Source: Gaiella sp038230035
GTDB lineage: Bacteria; Actinomycetota; Thermoleophilia; Gaiellales; Gaiellaceae
DNA: 64,000 nucleotides
Assembly (NCBI GenBank): GCA_038230035.1
Contig: JBBRNX010000017.1
Coordinates: forward strand, 16,067-80,066
Direction of reading: 5' to 3'
The first letter of the stretch is position 1, and the number at the start of each line of letters is the position of its first letter. A program made the translations under genes and the position numbers. Shown piece by piece: positions 50,299 through 58,545 of this stretch. Below the pieces are notes generated by a model. It had not been told where the DNA came from. It did no database searches and saw nothing but the letters and a program-made list of their open reading frames with translations.

Positions 50299-51420
50299 TC
50301 AGGAGATCAGGGAGACGAATCGGTGCAGGGTACGTGTCGCGTACCAGCGGACGCGACCCGAGGCGCCCGGCTTGCGGATCGAGTCGGCGGCCACGAGCGG
50401 CGACGACGCCACCAAGCGGCCGCGGTCGAAGATCCGAACCTCGCCCAACCTCGCACCGCGGACGACGGGCAGCGCCACCTCTGTCGGCGCGACGACCTGC
50501 TCCATGAGTGGCCGACCGATGAGCTGCTCGCGCGCAACCGCGTGCTCGGCGACGAGCCGAACCGCCGGGCGACCGTAGGCCGTCTTCGCGACCGCGTAGA
50601 CGCGCGTTGGGTCGATCGCTAGCCCGCGGCGGTAGCGACCGAGCGCCCAGGTCAGCAACGCCTGCAGATCGTCGTTCCTCACCTCGCGGCTCGGTTCGCC
50701 GAGCACAGCGGCGAAGACGCTTACACCGCCTCGCCTCGCTTCCGCGACCTCCGCCCAGCCCGCGTCGTTCGTATGCCCTGTCTTGCCGGCAACGAGTGCC
50801 GGAAAACGCGCCAGGAGATCGTCAGTCGTCTGGAGACTGCGCCCGTCGATCTCGGCATGATCTGTGGCGGCAAGTCGCTTGATCGTCGGATTCGCGAGAG
50901 CGGCACGGAGAAGTGCGACGACGTCGCGGGCGCTGGAAAGGTGTCCAGGGCGGTCGAGCCCATGTGGCGTGACGAAGTTGGTCTCACGCAGGCCGAGTCG
51001 GCGAGCCTCGGCGTTCATCCAGCGAACGAACCGTGGCACCGAGCCGCCGCCGGCCGCGTAGGCGAGCGTCGTCGCCGCATCGTTCGCGCTCGGGATCAAT
51101 GCGGCCTCGACGAGCTCCTCCACGGTGATCCGCTCACCAGGCCGGAGCGGAACAGACGCCTCGCCGACGCGCGTCGCGAGCCGTGGCACGGTTACGACAT
51201 CGTCGAGCTTCAGATGCCGAAGCGCGACGAGCACGGTCATCAGCTTCGTGATGCTTGCAATCGCGCGCGGCTCGGCGGCTGCGTGTTGCGCGAGGACGGT
51301 GCCGTCGACACCGCTCTGGACGAAGTACGCCTGAGCCGCCACCGGCGGCGAGGCAGTCGCTGTCGAAGCGACTGCGGCCACCGCTCCGGCGACCAGGAGA
51401 AATGAAACGCCGCGAAACAC
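50299..51420 (-). CDS. D-alanyl-D-alanine carboxypeptidase (PBP5/DacB type)
   Basis: This 373-residue exported protein trims the terminal D-Ala from peptidoglycan stems. A signal peptide (to about TASP, residue 25) is followed by the three penicillin-binding motifs: SxxK as SITK (about residues 56-59), SxN as SAN (about 111-113), and KTG as GKTGHTND (about 215-222). A C-terminal beta domain (from about residue 265) ends in a short basic/hydrophobic tail that may associate with the membrane. GTG 51420 starts 2 bp after the pyrF stop, so it is read with pyrF, and it precedes the PfkB kinase by 12 bp. Confidence 0.92.
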   Translation of the reverse strand: MFRGVSFLLVAGAVAAVASTATASPPVAAQAYFVQSGVDGTVLAQHAAAEPRAIASITKLMTVLVALRHLKLDDVVTVPRLATRVGEASVPLRPGERITVEELVEAALIPSANDAATTLAYAAGGGSVPRFVRWMNAEARRLGLRETNFVTPHGLDRPGHLSSARDVVALLRAALANPTIKRLAATDHAEIDGRSLQTTDDLLARFPALVAGKTGHTNDAGWAEVAEARRGGVSVFAAVLGEPSREVRNDDLQALLTWALGRYRRGLAIDPTRVYAVAKTAYGRPAVRLVAEHAVAREQLIGRPLMEQVVAPTEVALPVVRGARLGEVRIFDRGRLVASSPLVAADSIRKPGASGRVRWYATRTLHRFVSLIS

Positions 51421-51422
51421 TC

Positions 51423-52340
51423 CTACCAGCCGGCCGCAGTCCAGATCTCAGCAGCGAGCCTCGCGGCTTCCCGACCGGCTGCGGCACGCCAGTCGTCGGC
51501 CGCGTCGCGATACGCGTAGATCACGGAGCGCGAGGCGTTGACGAGCGCGCTCGACGGCCCGCTCGTGAACGCGCGTGCGACGTCGGCAGGCATTGCGCCC
51601 TGCGCGCCGACTCCTGGCAGCAGCAGGATGGCTTGCGGCATGGCGCGTCGCGCTTCGCCGATCGCCCGCGGGTACGTGGCGCCGACAACTGCGCCGGCGC
51701 TCGAGAGACCGCGGCCGCCGACGAGGTCCTCGCCCCACTCGTGCACGAGCGAGGCAACGTGCAGCCACAGCGGTGTCCCGTCGGACAGCGTTGCGTCCTG
51801 GACGTCGCGCGCACCCGCATTCGACGTCCGCACGAGAAAGAAGACCCCCGCGCCGTAGCGGCGACACGCGAGGAGGAACGGCTCGACCGAGTCGTGGCCG
51901 AGGTACGGATTCACCGTCAGCGCATCGGCTAAGGGCGGCGCGGCCCCGTCTGGTTCGAGGAATGCGGCTGCGTACGCCCTGGCCGTCGAGGGGATGTCGC
52001 CGCGCTTCGCGTCCGCGATCACGAGCAACCCGACCTCGCGCGCGTAGCCGCACACCTCCTCGAACGCATGCCAGCCGTCGGCGCCGAGCGCCTCGAAGAA
52101 CGCGACCTGCGGCTTCACAGCGACGGCGTACGGCGCGACGGCGTCGACGATTCCCTTGCAGAACCGCGAGACGGCGGAGGCGGCCGACGCGCGCCCGAGC
52201 ACTGCCTCGCCGCGCAGCTCCATCGGCAGAAGGTCGATACGCGGGTCGAGCCCGACGACGAGCTGGCTCCGTTTCCGCTCGACCGCGACAGCGAGCCGGT
52301 CGGCGAATCCGACGAGGTCGGCCCCAGAGGCGTCCGTCAC
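51423..52340 (-). CDS. pyrF: Orotidine 5'-phosphate decarboxylase (type 2)
   Basis: This 305-residue enzyme turns OMP into UMP, the last step of pyrimidine synthesis. It has VVGLDPRIDLLP near residue 28, VKPQVAFFEALGADGW, the catalytic LVIADAKRGDIPSTA (Asp/Lys/Asp, about residues 108-122), the long type-2 insertion with TVNPYLGHDSVEPF, and LLPGVGAQGA. ATG 52340 overlaps the stop of the nuclease gene upstream (ATGA). Its partner pyrE lies 2 kb away on the same strand, separated by the nuclease and HU genes. Confidence 0.95.
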   Translation of the reverse strand: MTDASGADLVGFADRLAVAVERKRSQLVVGLDPRIDLLPMELRGEAVLGRASAASAVSRFCKGIVDAVAPYAVAVKPQVAFFEALGADGWHAFEEVCGYAREVGLLVIADAKRGDIPSTARAYAAAFLEPDGAAPPLADALTVNPYLGHDSVEPFLLACRRYGAGVFFLVRTSNAGARDVQDATLSDGTPLWLHVASLVHEWGEDLVGGRGLSSAGAVVGATYPRAIGEARRAMPQAILLLPGVGAQGAMPADVARAFTSGPSSALVNASRSVIYAYRDAADDWRAAAGREAARLAAEIWTAAGW

Positions 52341-53992
52341 GCGGCGAAGGGTACTCGGTGCCTCACCGCGCCGAGGATGGCAGCCGTCTCTAGGGGCACG
52401 ACCCTGAGCTCCGGCGGTGGTCGGCGGACGAACATGCTCATGAGAGCGAGCTCCCCGGCGTCTTGTGAGCCAGTGGAATGAACTGCGCGCGTCGCCGCCG
52501 CGACAAGGGCGTCGACCTCGAGCCTCCCACTCCCGAGCGGAATACGGCGGACCGCTGCGACCTGACCTCCGGCGACCGCGACGGCCAGCAGGAACCCCGG
52601 CTCCCGGGCGGGCACGAGCAGGCAGGCGCGAAGCTCGCGGAGCTGCCGCAGCTCGTCGAGTCGGTCGACGACGCGTTCGAGCGAGCCGATCTTGTCCCGC
52701 AGCCGCGCCGCCTCCTCGTAACGCTGTTCGCGAGCCAGGCGACCAAGACGCGAGCGCAGCTGCGGCAGCGCGTCGGCCGGGTTCTCACCGTCGAAGCCGG
52801 TCAAAGCTCGGGCGGCCCGCTGCACGGCGGCTCGGCCTGTGAGAGGGCCGCAAGCAGTCGGCTCGCCGACGACCGACCAGCCTTTGGCGCCCGGGCGGAG
52901 CCAGACTTCGTTGCCGCCGCGGCCGCGGGCATTCGCGGGCGGACGGAGCTCGCGAATCAGGCGCAGCTCGTCGAGCGCCGCCTCTAGCTCCGATCCGGTC
53001 TCGCGCCACTCGACCCGGACAACAGCACCGAGAGCCGCCTCGACAGCGGGCCGCTGGCGCCCGCCGGCGAAGTACGAGCGGAGCCGCGCTCGCAAATCGC
53101 GGGCCCGGCCGACGTACAGCACGGTGTCGTTGCGATCGTGGAACAGGTAGACGCCAGGTGTCGTCGGAGCACCAGCCACGAGCGAGCGCTTGCCATGAAG
53201 CCGACGAGCCCGTGGTGCGGCGAGCTCGACGACATCTCCGACGGTTCGAGCTCCGCGCTCCTGCGCGAGACCGACGAGAGCGACGAGGATCTCCGCCGTC
53301 GCCTGCGCATCGGCGAGCGCGCGGTGGCAAGGCTCGGCTGACGTGCCGAAGAAGTGTGCGAGCGAGGCGAGGCCGACGCGCCGGACCCTCCCTTCGAGCA
53401 GCCGGCGCGCAAGCCACACGGTGTCGACAACCGGTGCCGCGACCCGCCGACCGGTGAGCCGCGCAACTTCATGATCGAGGAACGCCATGTCGAAGCGCGC
53501 GTTATGCGCGACGAGCACGGCGTCGCCGGCAAACGAGAGGAAGCGGCGGACGGCGAGCTCGGCGGGCGGTGCGCTCCGCAGCCTGGCCGGCTCGATGCCG
53601 GTCAGCGCCTGGATCGCACGCGGGAGCGGGACCCGAGGGTTGACGAGCGTCTCGTACGTCTCGGCAAGCTCGAGCTGCGCAACCTCCTGCGCCCCGATCT
53701 CACAGATGCGCGACGTCTTCGGCGACAGCCCCGTCGTCTCGAGGTCGAAGACGACCCATCGCGCCTCCTCCAGAGGAAGGTCCCAATCCGCAGGCGCCGC
53801 GAGCGCGACCGCGTCACCGCGCCAGGCGAGGCGCGCGTCTCCCGCGACCACATCGTCGAGCAGTGAGCGGGCGATCGAGGTCGGCGCACTCGCGAGCGCG
53901 AACAGCGACCGCGCGGCCTGAGACGCGGGCAACGCGCCCCGCGACTCGACGAGCTCGACGAGACGATCAGCGGCGTCGAAGGAGAGCTGCAC
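52337..53992 (-). CDS. DEDDh 3'-5' exonuclease fused to a GIY-YIG (UvrC-like) nuclease
   Basis: This 551-residue protein has an N-terminal region of about 70 residues, a DnaQ-type DEDDh exonuclease (VVFDLETTGLSPKTSRICEIG at about 79-98; AHNARFDMAFLDHE; CHRALADAQAT with the catalytic His/Asp), and a GIY-YIG domain (PGVYLFHDRNDTVLYVGRARDLRARL, here in pieces GVYLFHD and VLYVGRARDL). A UVR-like segment follows (EQRYEEAARLRDKIGSLE). This fusion, related to Cho, is common in actinobacteria and is thought to act in nucleotide-excision repair. A LexA-type operator stands 16 bp before GTG 53992, so SOS control is likely. It overlaps pyrF downstream. Confidence 0.9.
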   Translation of the reverse strand: MQLSFDAADRLVELVESRGALPASQAARSLFALASAPTSIARSLLDDVVAGDARLAWRGDAVALAAPADWDLPLEEARWVVFDLETTGLSPKTSRICEIGAQEVAQLELAETYETLVNPRVPLPRAIQALTGIEPARLRSAPPAELAVRRFLSFAGDAVLVAHNARFDMAFLDHEVARLTGRRVAAPVVDTVWLARRLLEGRVRRVGLASLAHFFGTSAEPCHRALADAQATAEILVALVGLAQERGARTVGDVVELAAPRARRLHGKRSLVAGAPTTPGVYLFHDRNDTVLYVGRARDLRARLRSYFAGGRQRPAVEAALGAVVRVEWRETGSELEAALDELRLIRELRPPANARGRGGNEVWLRPGAKGWSVVGEPTACGPLTGRAAVQRAARALTGFDGENPADALPQLRSRLGRLAREQRYEEAARLRDKIGSLERVVDRLDELRQLRELRACLLVPAREPGFLLAVAVAGGQVAAVRRIPLGSGRLEVDALVAAATRAVHSTGSQDAGELALMSMFVRRPPPELRVVPLETAAILGAVRHRVPFAA

Positions 53993-54007
53993 GCGTTCTA
54001 GTGTGAC

Positions 54008-54021
54008 CGAACATACGTTCG
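54008..54021 (-). promoter_or_regulatory. SOS box (LexA operator) of the nuclease gene
   Basis: CGAACATACGTTCG is a perfect match to the Gram-positive SOS box CGAAC-N4-GTTCG. It lies 16 bp before GTG 53992 and ahead of nothing else that diverges, so LexA would repress the exonuclease/GIY-YIG gene. Confidence 0.8.
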
Positions 54022-54056
54022 ATCACAACTGCCGCCGCTCTCATCGCTCCGGAAAC

Positions 54057-54088
54057 GAGTGAGGGCCGCGTCTCAGCGACCCTCACTC
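54057..54088 (-). terminator. Hairpin behind the HU gene
   Basis: GAGTGAGGG (54057-54065) pairs with CCCTCACTC (54080-54088), 9 bp, with an inner CGC/GCG pair. It lies about 20 bp past the HU stop and before the SOS box of the next gene. Confidence 0.6.
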
Positions 54089-54108
54089 CACATTCTTCGA
54101 CGTGCGCC

Positions 54109-54381
54109 TTAGTTGACGGCGGCCTTGAGTTGGCTGCCGGCCGAGAACTTCGGCACGTTCGCCGCCTTGATGGTCACACGCTCACCCGTGCGCGGGTTGA
54201 CACCCATGCGCTCGGCGCGCCGGTTCGCCGTGAACTTGCCGAACCCGGTGAACACCACCGAATCACCCGACTGGAGGGCGCCCGTGATGACGTCGAGGAC
54301 TGCCTCGACTGCCTCGCCGGCGTCCTTCTTCGTCATGCCCGTCTTGTGGGCGACGCTATCGACGACATCTCCCTTGGTCAC
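54109..54381 (-). CDS. hup: HU-family DNA-binding protein
   Basis: This 90-residue protein is a typical HU: GDVVDSVAHKTGMTKKDAGEAV at the start, VFTGFGKFTANRRAERMGVNPRTGE with the DNA-binding arm (NPRTGE), and KAANVPKFSAGSQLKAAV at the end. It lacks the Lys/Ala-rich tail found in many actinobacterial HU proteins. GTG 54381 has AGGAGGAGAAGGCA upstream; the open frame beyond is the leader. A -35/-10 pair lies about 95 bp upstream, giving a long 5' leader, and a hairpin ends the transcript. Confidence 0.95.
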   Translation of the reverse strand: MTKGDVVDSVAHKTGMTKKDAGEAVEAVLDVITGALQSGDSVVFTGFGKFTANRRAERMGVNPRTGERVTIKAANVPKFSAGSQLKAAVN

Positions 54382-54475
54382 TGCCTTCTCCTCCTGATCG
54401 TTGGCTGATCGTTGTCGCTGCGCCCTTCCCTTGTGCCACTCTCTGCGCACCAGACGCGGCGTTGAGCCGGACTTG

Positions 54476-54504
54476 ACCCTAACAGTCTCCGGGTTTCGGC
54501 TCAA
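54476..54504 (-). promoter_or_regulatory. Sigma-A-type promoter of the HU gene
   Basis: TTGAGC (54504-54499), a 17-bp spacer, and TAGGGT (54481-54476) make a well-spaced -35/-10 pair. Transcription would start near 54469, leaving a leader of about 88 nt before GTG 54381. The -35 overlaps the pyrE stop codon. Confidence 0.55.
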
Positions 54505-55055
54505 CCATGCGGTTTTGCGGCACTTTTCCGCCCGTCGAGAAGCTGGCTTGCGCGGAAGATCGAGCGCAGGCGAACTCCGAGCCGCGCGAGAGCGTCCGCC
54601 CCGCCTTCCTCCCGGTCGACCACGCACACCGCGTGGCGAACCTCGAGACCGACGTCGCGGAGCGCAGACACGGCCTCGGCGAGGGCGCCGCCGGACGTGA
54701 CGACGTCCTCCAGAAGGCACACGAGGTCCCCCGACGCGTACGGGCCTTCGATGCGGTTCGCGGTGCCGTATTCCTTCGTTTCACCGCGCACAATGATGAA
54801 GGGCAGATCGGACGCCATAGAGGCCGAAGCGGCCAGGGCGACGGCTCCGAGAGCAGGTCCAGCGAAGCGCACGAGCTCCGGCTCGACCTCGGTGGCAGCC
54901 TGTGCGAGGCGCACTCCGAGCTGCCGCAGCAGCTCCGGCTGGGTCTCGAAGCGGTACTTGTCGAGGTAGTAGCTCGAGCGCCGCCCCGACCGGAGGAGAA
55001 AGTCGCCCTCGAGCAACGCGTGCTCCACGAGCAGCTCGGCGAGCGGATCGTTCAT
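54501..55055 (-). CDS. pyrE: Orotate phosphoribosyltransferase
   Basis: This 184-residue enzyme joins orotate with PRPP to give OMP, the substrate of PyrF. It begins AELLVEHALLEGDFLLRSGRRSSYYLDKYRF in pieces (FLLRSGRRSSYYLDKY is the family start), has PALGAVALAAS, RGETKEYGTANRIEG, and the PRPP-binding VCLLEDVVTSGGALAEAV (about residues 111-128). ATG 55055 overlaps the end of the small membrane protein gene by 4 bp. Roadblock, small protein and pyrE therefore form an operon. Confidence 0.94.
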   Translation of the reverse strand: MNDPLAELLVEHALLEGDFLLRSGRRSSYYLDKYRFETQPELLRQLGVRLAQAATEVEPELVRFAGPALGAVALAASASMASDLPFIIVRGETKEYGTANRIEGPYASGDLVCLLEDVVTSGGALAEAVSALRDVGLEVRHAVCVVDREEGGADALARLGVRLRSIFRASQLLDGRKSAAKPHG

Positions 55056-55237
55056 GCGCGCAACGCCTCGTTCGCCGCGTCGACGAGCAGCTCCCGCTCG
55101 GGCGATCCGGGCTCGAGCACGACCGTGGAGCCGTCGTCGTAGCCGACGACGACACGCGGCGCGGCCGGCTGCCGCCTGCGAGCGAGGAACCGCCACGCAA
55201 TCGTGCCGGCGGCTGCAAGCGCGAGGAGCTTACGCAT
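55052..55237 (-). CDS. Small membrane-anchored protein of unknown function (61 aa)
   Basis: This 61-residue protein has a short N-terminal hydrophobic segment (RKLLALAAAGTIAWRFLARRR, residues 2-22) and a soluble tail with VVVGYDDGSTVVLEPGSPERE. It resembles small single-span actinobacterial proteins but I cannot name it. ATG 55237 overlaps the stop of the Roadblock gene by 8 bp, and its stop overlaps the pyrE start; the double overlap argues that it is a real gene rather than chance. Confidence 0.6.
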   Translation of the reverse strand: MRKLLALAAAGTIAWRFLARRRQPAAPRVVVGYDDGSTVVLEPGSPERELLVDAANEALRA

Positions 55238-55568
55238 CAGCCGCAGTCTGCAAGAGCGTCCGAAGGTCGTGGAGGACGAGCGCCGACGGCGGCTCAGCAG
55301 CCGTCGTCGCGACAGCGACACGTTCGCCGTCGCGGACCGCGAACAGACTGCCCGCCGCCAGAGACACCTCGACCTGAGCAACGCCGGCGGCGCTAGCCGG
55401 AGCGGAGTCGAACAGCTCCGCAGCCGCTCTGGCCAGCCTCTCGCCGTCGGCCGGGCTCGTGGCCGCGAGAACGACGCCCTGCGCGTCGACGAGCGCGGCA
55501 TGCGTGATCTCGGTCGAGAGGGCAGTCAGCTGGGCAAGCACGTCGGCCGGCGTTTCGGCGGCATCCAT
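55230..55568 (-). CDS. Roadblock/LC7-domain protein
   Basis: This 112-residue protein has the Roadblock/LC7 pattern: an N-terminal helix (ETPADVLAQLTALSTEI), a strand ITHAALVDAQGVVLAATSP, a central helix (GERLARAAAELF), and strands VAQVEVSLAAGSLFAVRDGERVAVATT in pieces. In actinobacteria such proteins often pair with small Ras-like GTPases; none is seen here. ATG 55568 is the start, 8 nt behind TATGGT, with no Shine-Dalgarno sequence. It diverges from yihY with 26 bp between. Confidence 0.68.
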   Translation of the reverse strand: MDAAETPADVLAQLTALSTEITHAALVDAQGVVLAATSPADGERLARAAAELFDSAPASAAGVAQVEVSLAAGSLFAVRDGERVAVATTAAEPPSALVLHDLRTLLQTAADA

Positions 55569-55576
55569 GGCGGCGA

Positions 55577-55582
55577 ACCATA
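55577..55582 (-). promoter_or_regulatory. Leaderless -10 hexamer (TATGGT)
   Basis: TATGGT is followed by 8 nt and ATG 55568 of the Roadblock gene. Confidence 0.4.
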
Positions 55583-55594
55583 CTTCGCCTCGAG

Positions 55595-56422
55595 ATGAGG
55601 CTCCGCTTCCGACCGTCGGCCGGTCCGTTCCCGAAGTTCTTCGCCGATCGGGGCACCCACCTGGCCGCGATGATCGCCTACTTCGCGCTCGTCTCGTTCC
55701 TGCCGCTGACGTTCCTCGCGCTCGCCCTGCTCGGCCTCTTCAATCGGGTCGACGAGTCGAGCACGCTGGTGAAGGAGCTGAACCAGCTCTTCCCGTCAAC
55801 CTCGGTCGGCGACATCGTGAAGACGGTCCGAACGATCCAGGACAACGCGAAGACGCTCGGGATCATCGGCGGAGTCTTCCTCCTCTGGAGCTCGCTGTCG
55901 CTGTTCAGCGCGCTCGAGTCGGCGTTCAACATCGTCTACGGTCGGCCGAATCGCTCGTTCTTGCGCGGCAAGGCGATTGCCGTCGGGTTCATGGTGACCT
56001 CGCTCGTCGTCCTCTTCGTCGGCCTCGTCGTCGGCAGCTTCGGTTTCCGCTACCTGGAGCGCAACGTCGGCGGCGTGATGGGCAGCTCGTGGGTCGCGGT
56101 GCCGCTCTCGCTCGCGCTCTCGACGTTCGCGGTCTTCCTGTTTCTCGTGTCGGCGTATCGAGGCCTGACCAACACAGATGTCAGCTCGCGCGAAGTGCTG
56201 CCCGGCGCGATCCTCGGCGCGGTCGCGCTCCAGGTGACGTTTCAGGCGCTGCCGCTATTCCTCCGCGTGTCGAAACACATCGTCGCGCTGCAGGCTCTCG
56301 GCGCCGGCGTGCTGCTCCTGCTCTGGCTCTACGTGATGGCGAACGTGATCGTGTTCTGCGCCGAGGTCAATTGGTGGCTCGGCCGCGGCCAGCGCGAGGA
56401 GACGATCAGCGGGCTCGCCTGA
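55595..56422 (+). CDS. YihY/BrkB-family membrane protein
   Basis: This 275-residue protein has the YihY/virulence factor BrkB layout: an N-terminal helix FADRGTHLAAMIAYFALVSFLP (here AAMIAYFALVSFLP is the family mark), about six membrane segments including LGIIGGVFLLWSSLSLFSAL, and YRGLTNTDVSSREVLPGAILGAVAL before the last two. These proteins were once thought to be RNase BN; their real role is unknown. ATG 55595 is used. The 3' end overlaps rdgB, which is convergent, by 17 bp. Confidence 0.88.
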   Translation: MRLRFRPSAGPFPKFFADRGTHLAAMIAYFALVSFLPLTFLALALLGLFNRVDESSTLVKELNQLFPSTSVGDIVKTVRTIQDNAKTLGIIGGVFLLWSSLSLFSALESAFNIVYGRPNRSFLRGKAIAVGFMVTSLVVLFVGLVVGSFGFRYLERNVGGVMGSSWVAVPLSLALSTFAVFLFLVSAYRGLTNTDVSSREVLPGAILGAVALQVTFQALPLFLRVSKHIVALQALGAGVLLLLWLYVMANVIVFCAEVNWWLGRGQREETISGLA

Positions 56423-56963
56423 GCTGCTCCGCCAGCGCCCTGGCCGCGAGGGCGCGATGCGAGTGCTCGCTCTTCCACACGGCGCCGAGCTCTGCGACCG
56501 TCTGGGTCTCGCGGGCCGTGATCACGATCGGGTCGTAGCCGAAGCCCTCCGTTCCCCGCGGGGCGTCAGCGGCTACGCCGGCCAGGGTGCCAGTTCCGCG
56601 CAGCTCCTGGCCGTCGGGTGAGATCGCGACGATCTCGCAGACGTAGCGCACACGCCGGTTGGTTTCCGCCGCGAGGGCAGCGAGCAGTGCTGCGACGCCG
56701 TCCTCGGCCCACCGCGCCGAGGCGATCCCCGGACGACCGCCAAGTGCCTCGGCCTCGATCCCCGAGTCCTCGCCGAGAACCCAGGCGCCGGCGGGAGCAT
56801 GCGTGCGGGCGTGCCGAGCTTTGATGCGCGCGTTGTCGAGATAGGTCGCGCCGTCCTCCGGTGGTGTGTCTGGCGCCGCGAAAGCCTCGATCTCGAAGTC
56901 GGGTAACGCGGAGCGCAGCTCCTCGACCTTGTGCGGGTTCCCTGTCGCGAGGAGAAGTTTCAA
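56406..56963 (-). CDS. rdgB: Non-canonical purine NTP pyrophosphatase (RdgB/HAM1)
   Basis: This 185-residue enzyme hydrolyses dITP, ITP and XTP to the monophosphate, keeping damaged purines out of DNA. It starts LLLATGNPHKVEELRSAL (the SxNxxK-type ITPase loop), and has DGATYLDNARIKA, LGEDSGIEAEALGGRPGIASARWA in pieces and GTEGFGYDPIVI, all typical. ATG 56963 overlaps the rph stop (ATGA). murI, rph and rdgB form one operon, an order common in many bacteria. Confidence 0.95.
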   Translation of the reverse strand: MKLLLATGNPHKVEELRSALPDFEIEAFAAPDTPPEDGATYLDNARIKARHARTHAPAGAWVLGEDSGIEAEALGGRPGIASARWAEDGVAALLAALAAETNRRVRYVCEIVAISPDGQELRGTGTLAGVAADAPRGTEGFGYDPIVITARETQTVAELGAVWKSEHSHRALAARALAEQLRRAR

Positions 56964-57694
56964 GCTTCGGGTTGCCAGGCGATCGCCTCGTCCTGCGCGA
57001 TCCGGAGCTCGGCGATCCCGACGGCCGCGAGATCCAACAGCTGGTCGAGCAGCTCGCGCGAGAACGGGTCGCGCTCGGCGGTCGCCTGCACCTCGATCAG
57101 CCGGCCGTCGCCGGTCATCACGACGTTCATGTCCGTCTCGGCGCGCGAGTCTTCCGAGTAGTCGAGGTCGAGCAACGGCTTACCGTCGACGACGCCGACC
57201 GAGACCGCCGCCACTGCACCCGCCAGCGCCTTGGAGAGCCCGAAGCGGTCGAGCGCACGGTGGGCGGCGATGTACGCACCGGTGATCGACGCGCACCGCG
57301 TGCCGCCGTCGGCCTGGAGGACATCGCAGTCGAGCCATAGCGTTCGCTCGCCGAGAGCCTTGAAGTCGCAGACCGAGCGCAGTGCCCGGCCGATCAGCCG
57401 TTGGATCTCGATCGTCCGTCCATCCGGCCGACCGCGTGTCGACGCGCGTTCCTTCCGCTCGCCGGTCGACGCTGGAAGGAGCGCGTACTCGGCGGTCATC
57501 CAACCCTGCCCCTTGCCGCGGAGCCAGCGCGGCACGCTCTCCTCGACGGTGGCGGTGCAGAGAATGACCGTACGGCCCTGCGCGTAGAGGATCGAGCCGT
57601 GCGGCTGCTCGAGGAAGTCCGGCTGCAGGTCGAGCGCGCGAAGTTGGTCGGCGGCGGAGCGCCCGTCGGCACGTTCGAAGCCAGTGGGCGTCAT
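56960..57694 (-). CDS. rph: Ribonuclease PH
   Basis: This 244-residue phosphorolytic exonuclease trims the 3' end of tRNA. It has GSILYAQGRTVILCTATVEE, GWMTAEYALLPASTGERKERAS in pieces, RGRPDGRTIEIQRLIGRALR (active-site arginines), LDCDVLQADGGTRCASITGAY and LDLDYSEDSRAETDMNVVMT in pieces. ATG 57694 overlaps the murI stop by 4 bp; longer upstream reading is in the murI gene. It is followed by rdgB with an ATGA overlap. Confidence 0.96.
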   Translation of the reverse strand: MTPTGFERADGRSAADQLRALDLQPDFLEQPHGSILYAQGRTVILCTATVEESVPRWLRGKGQGWMTAEYALLPASTGERKERASTRGRPDGRTIEIQRLIGRALRSVCDFKALGERTLWLDCDVLQADGGTRCASITGAYIAAHRALDRFGLSKALAGAVAAVSVGVVDGKPLLDLDYSEDSRAETDMNVVMTGDGRLIEVQATAERDPFSRELLDQLLDLAAVGIAELRIAQDEAIAWQPEA

Positions 57695-58512
57695 GCCGCT
57701 GCCTGTTCGAGCGTGGCGACTTCGACCCGCTCCACCTCGCCGATCGGTAGCTGCAGGAAGCGGCGCCCCATCTCGCGGAAGGTCTCGGGATCGCCCGTGG
57801 TCAGGAAACGGTAGGCGCCCTCGCGCCCGCCGTCGTTCTCGATTCGCTTGCGGGCTAGCGTCTCGGCGACCTCGCGCGCGGTCTCCTCGGCCGAGAAGAC
57901 GAGCGTGACATCGCGACCGAAGACGCGCTGGAGCACCGGCCGGATCAGCGGGTAGTGGGTACAGCCGAGGATCACGGTGTCGACGCCGGCGTCCTTCAGC
58001 GGCGCCGCGTACTCGCGAACCGCGGCGACCGTCTCGTCGCCGAATGGATCGTCGCTCTCGATGAGCGGAACGAGACACGGACAGGCGACAGCGACAAGCT
58101 CGGCACCTGCGTCGAGCGACTGGACGAGAGCCTCGTAGCGCCCGCTCGCGACGGTCGCCTGCGTGGCGAGCAGCCCGATGCGGCGATTGCGCGTCGCCAA
58201 GACTGCCGCGTGCGCCTCCGGCCGCAGAACGCCGATCACAGGCACCTGCAGCGCGACCTGGAGCTCGGGCAGCGCGGCCGCCGTCGCCGAGTTGCACGCG
58301 ACGACCACGAGCTTGACGTCCTGGCGCTCGAGGTAGCAGCCGATCTCGTGCGCGAAGCGGCGGATCTCGTCGAGAGGCCGCGGGCCGTACGGCAGCCGGG
58401 CGTTGTCGCCGAGATAGAGCACGTCCTCGTGCGGGAGCGTGACGAGGATCTCGTGCAGCACGGTCAGCCCTCCCACGCCGGAGTCGAACACGCCGATCGG
58501 CCGCGGATCCAC
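57691..58512 (-). CDS. murI: Glutamate racemase
   Basis: This 273-residue cofactor-free racemase makes D-glutamate for peptidoglycan. It has IGVFDSGVGGLTVLHEI, YLGDNARLPYGPRP, the first catalytic Cys in VVACNSATAAAL (about residue 73) and the second in DTVILGCTHYPLIRP (about residue 184). GTG 58512 lies 6 nt behind TACACT, so the transcript is probably leaderless. It starts the murI-rph-rdgB operon and diverges from the secreted hydrolase gene, with 33 bp between starts. Confidence 0.95.
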   Translation of the reverse strand: MDPRPIGVFDSGVGGLTVLHEILVTLPHEDVLYLGDNARLPYGPRPLDEIRRFAHEIGCYLERQDVKLVVVACNSATAAALPELQVALQVPVIGVLRPEAHAAVLATRNRRIGLLATQATVASGRYEALVQSLDAGAELVAVACPCLVPLIESDDPFGDETVAAVREYAAPLKDAGVDTVILGCTHYPLIRPVLQRVFGRDVTLVFSAEETAREVAETLARKRIENDGGREGAYRFLTTGDPETFREMGRRFLQLPIGEVERVEVATLEQAAA

Positions 58513-58518
58513 GGCGGG

Positions 58519-58524
58519 AGTGTA
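58519..58524 (-). promoter_or_regulatory. Leaderless -10 hexamer (TACACT) for murI
   Basis: TACACT is followed by 6 nt and GTG 58512. No Shine-Dalgarno sequence is present. Confidence 0.42.
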
Positions 58525-58531
58525 GTTCCTC

Positions 58532-58537
58532 TACCCT
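58532..58537 (+). promoter_or_regulatory. Leaderless -10 hexamer (TACCCT) for the secreted hydrolase
   Basis: TACCCT is followed by 8 nt and GTG 58546. It lies back to back with the murI -10. Confidence 0.38.
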
Positions 58538-58545
58538 TCCCGCTC

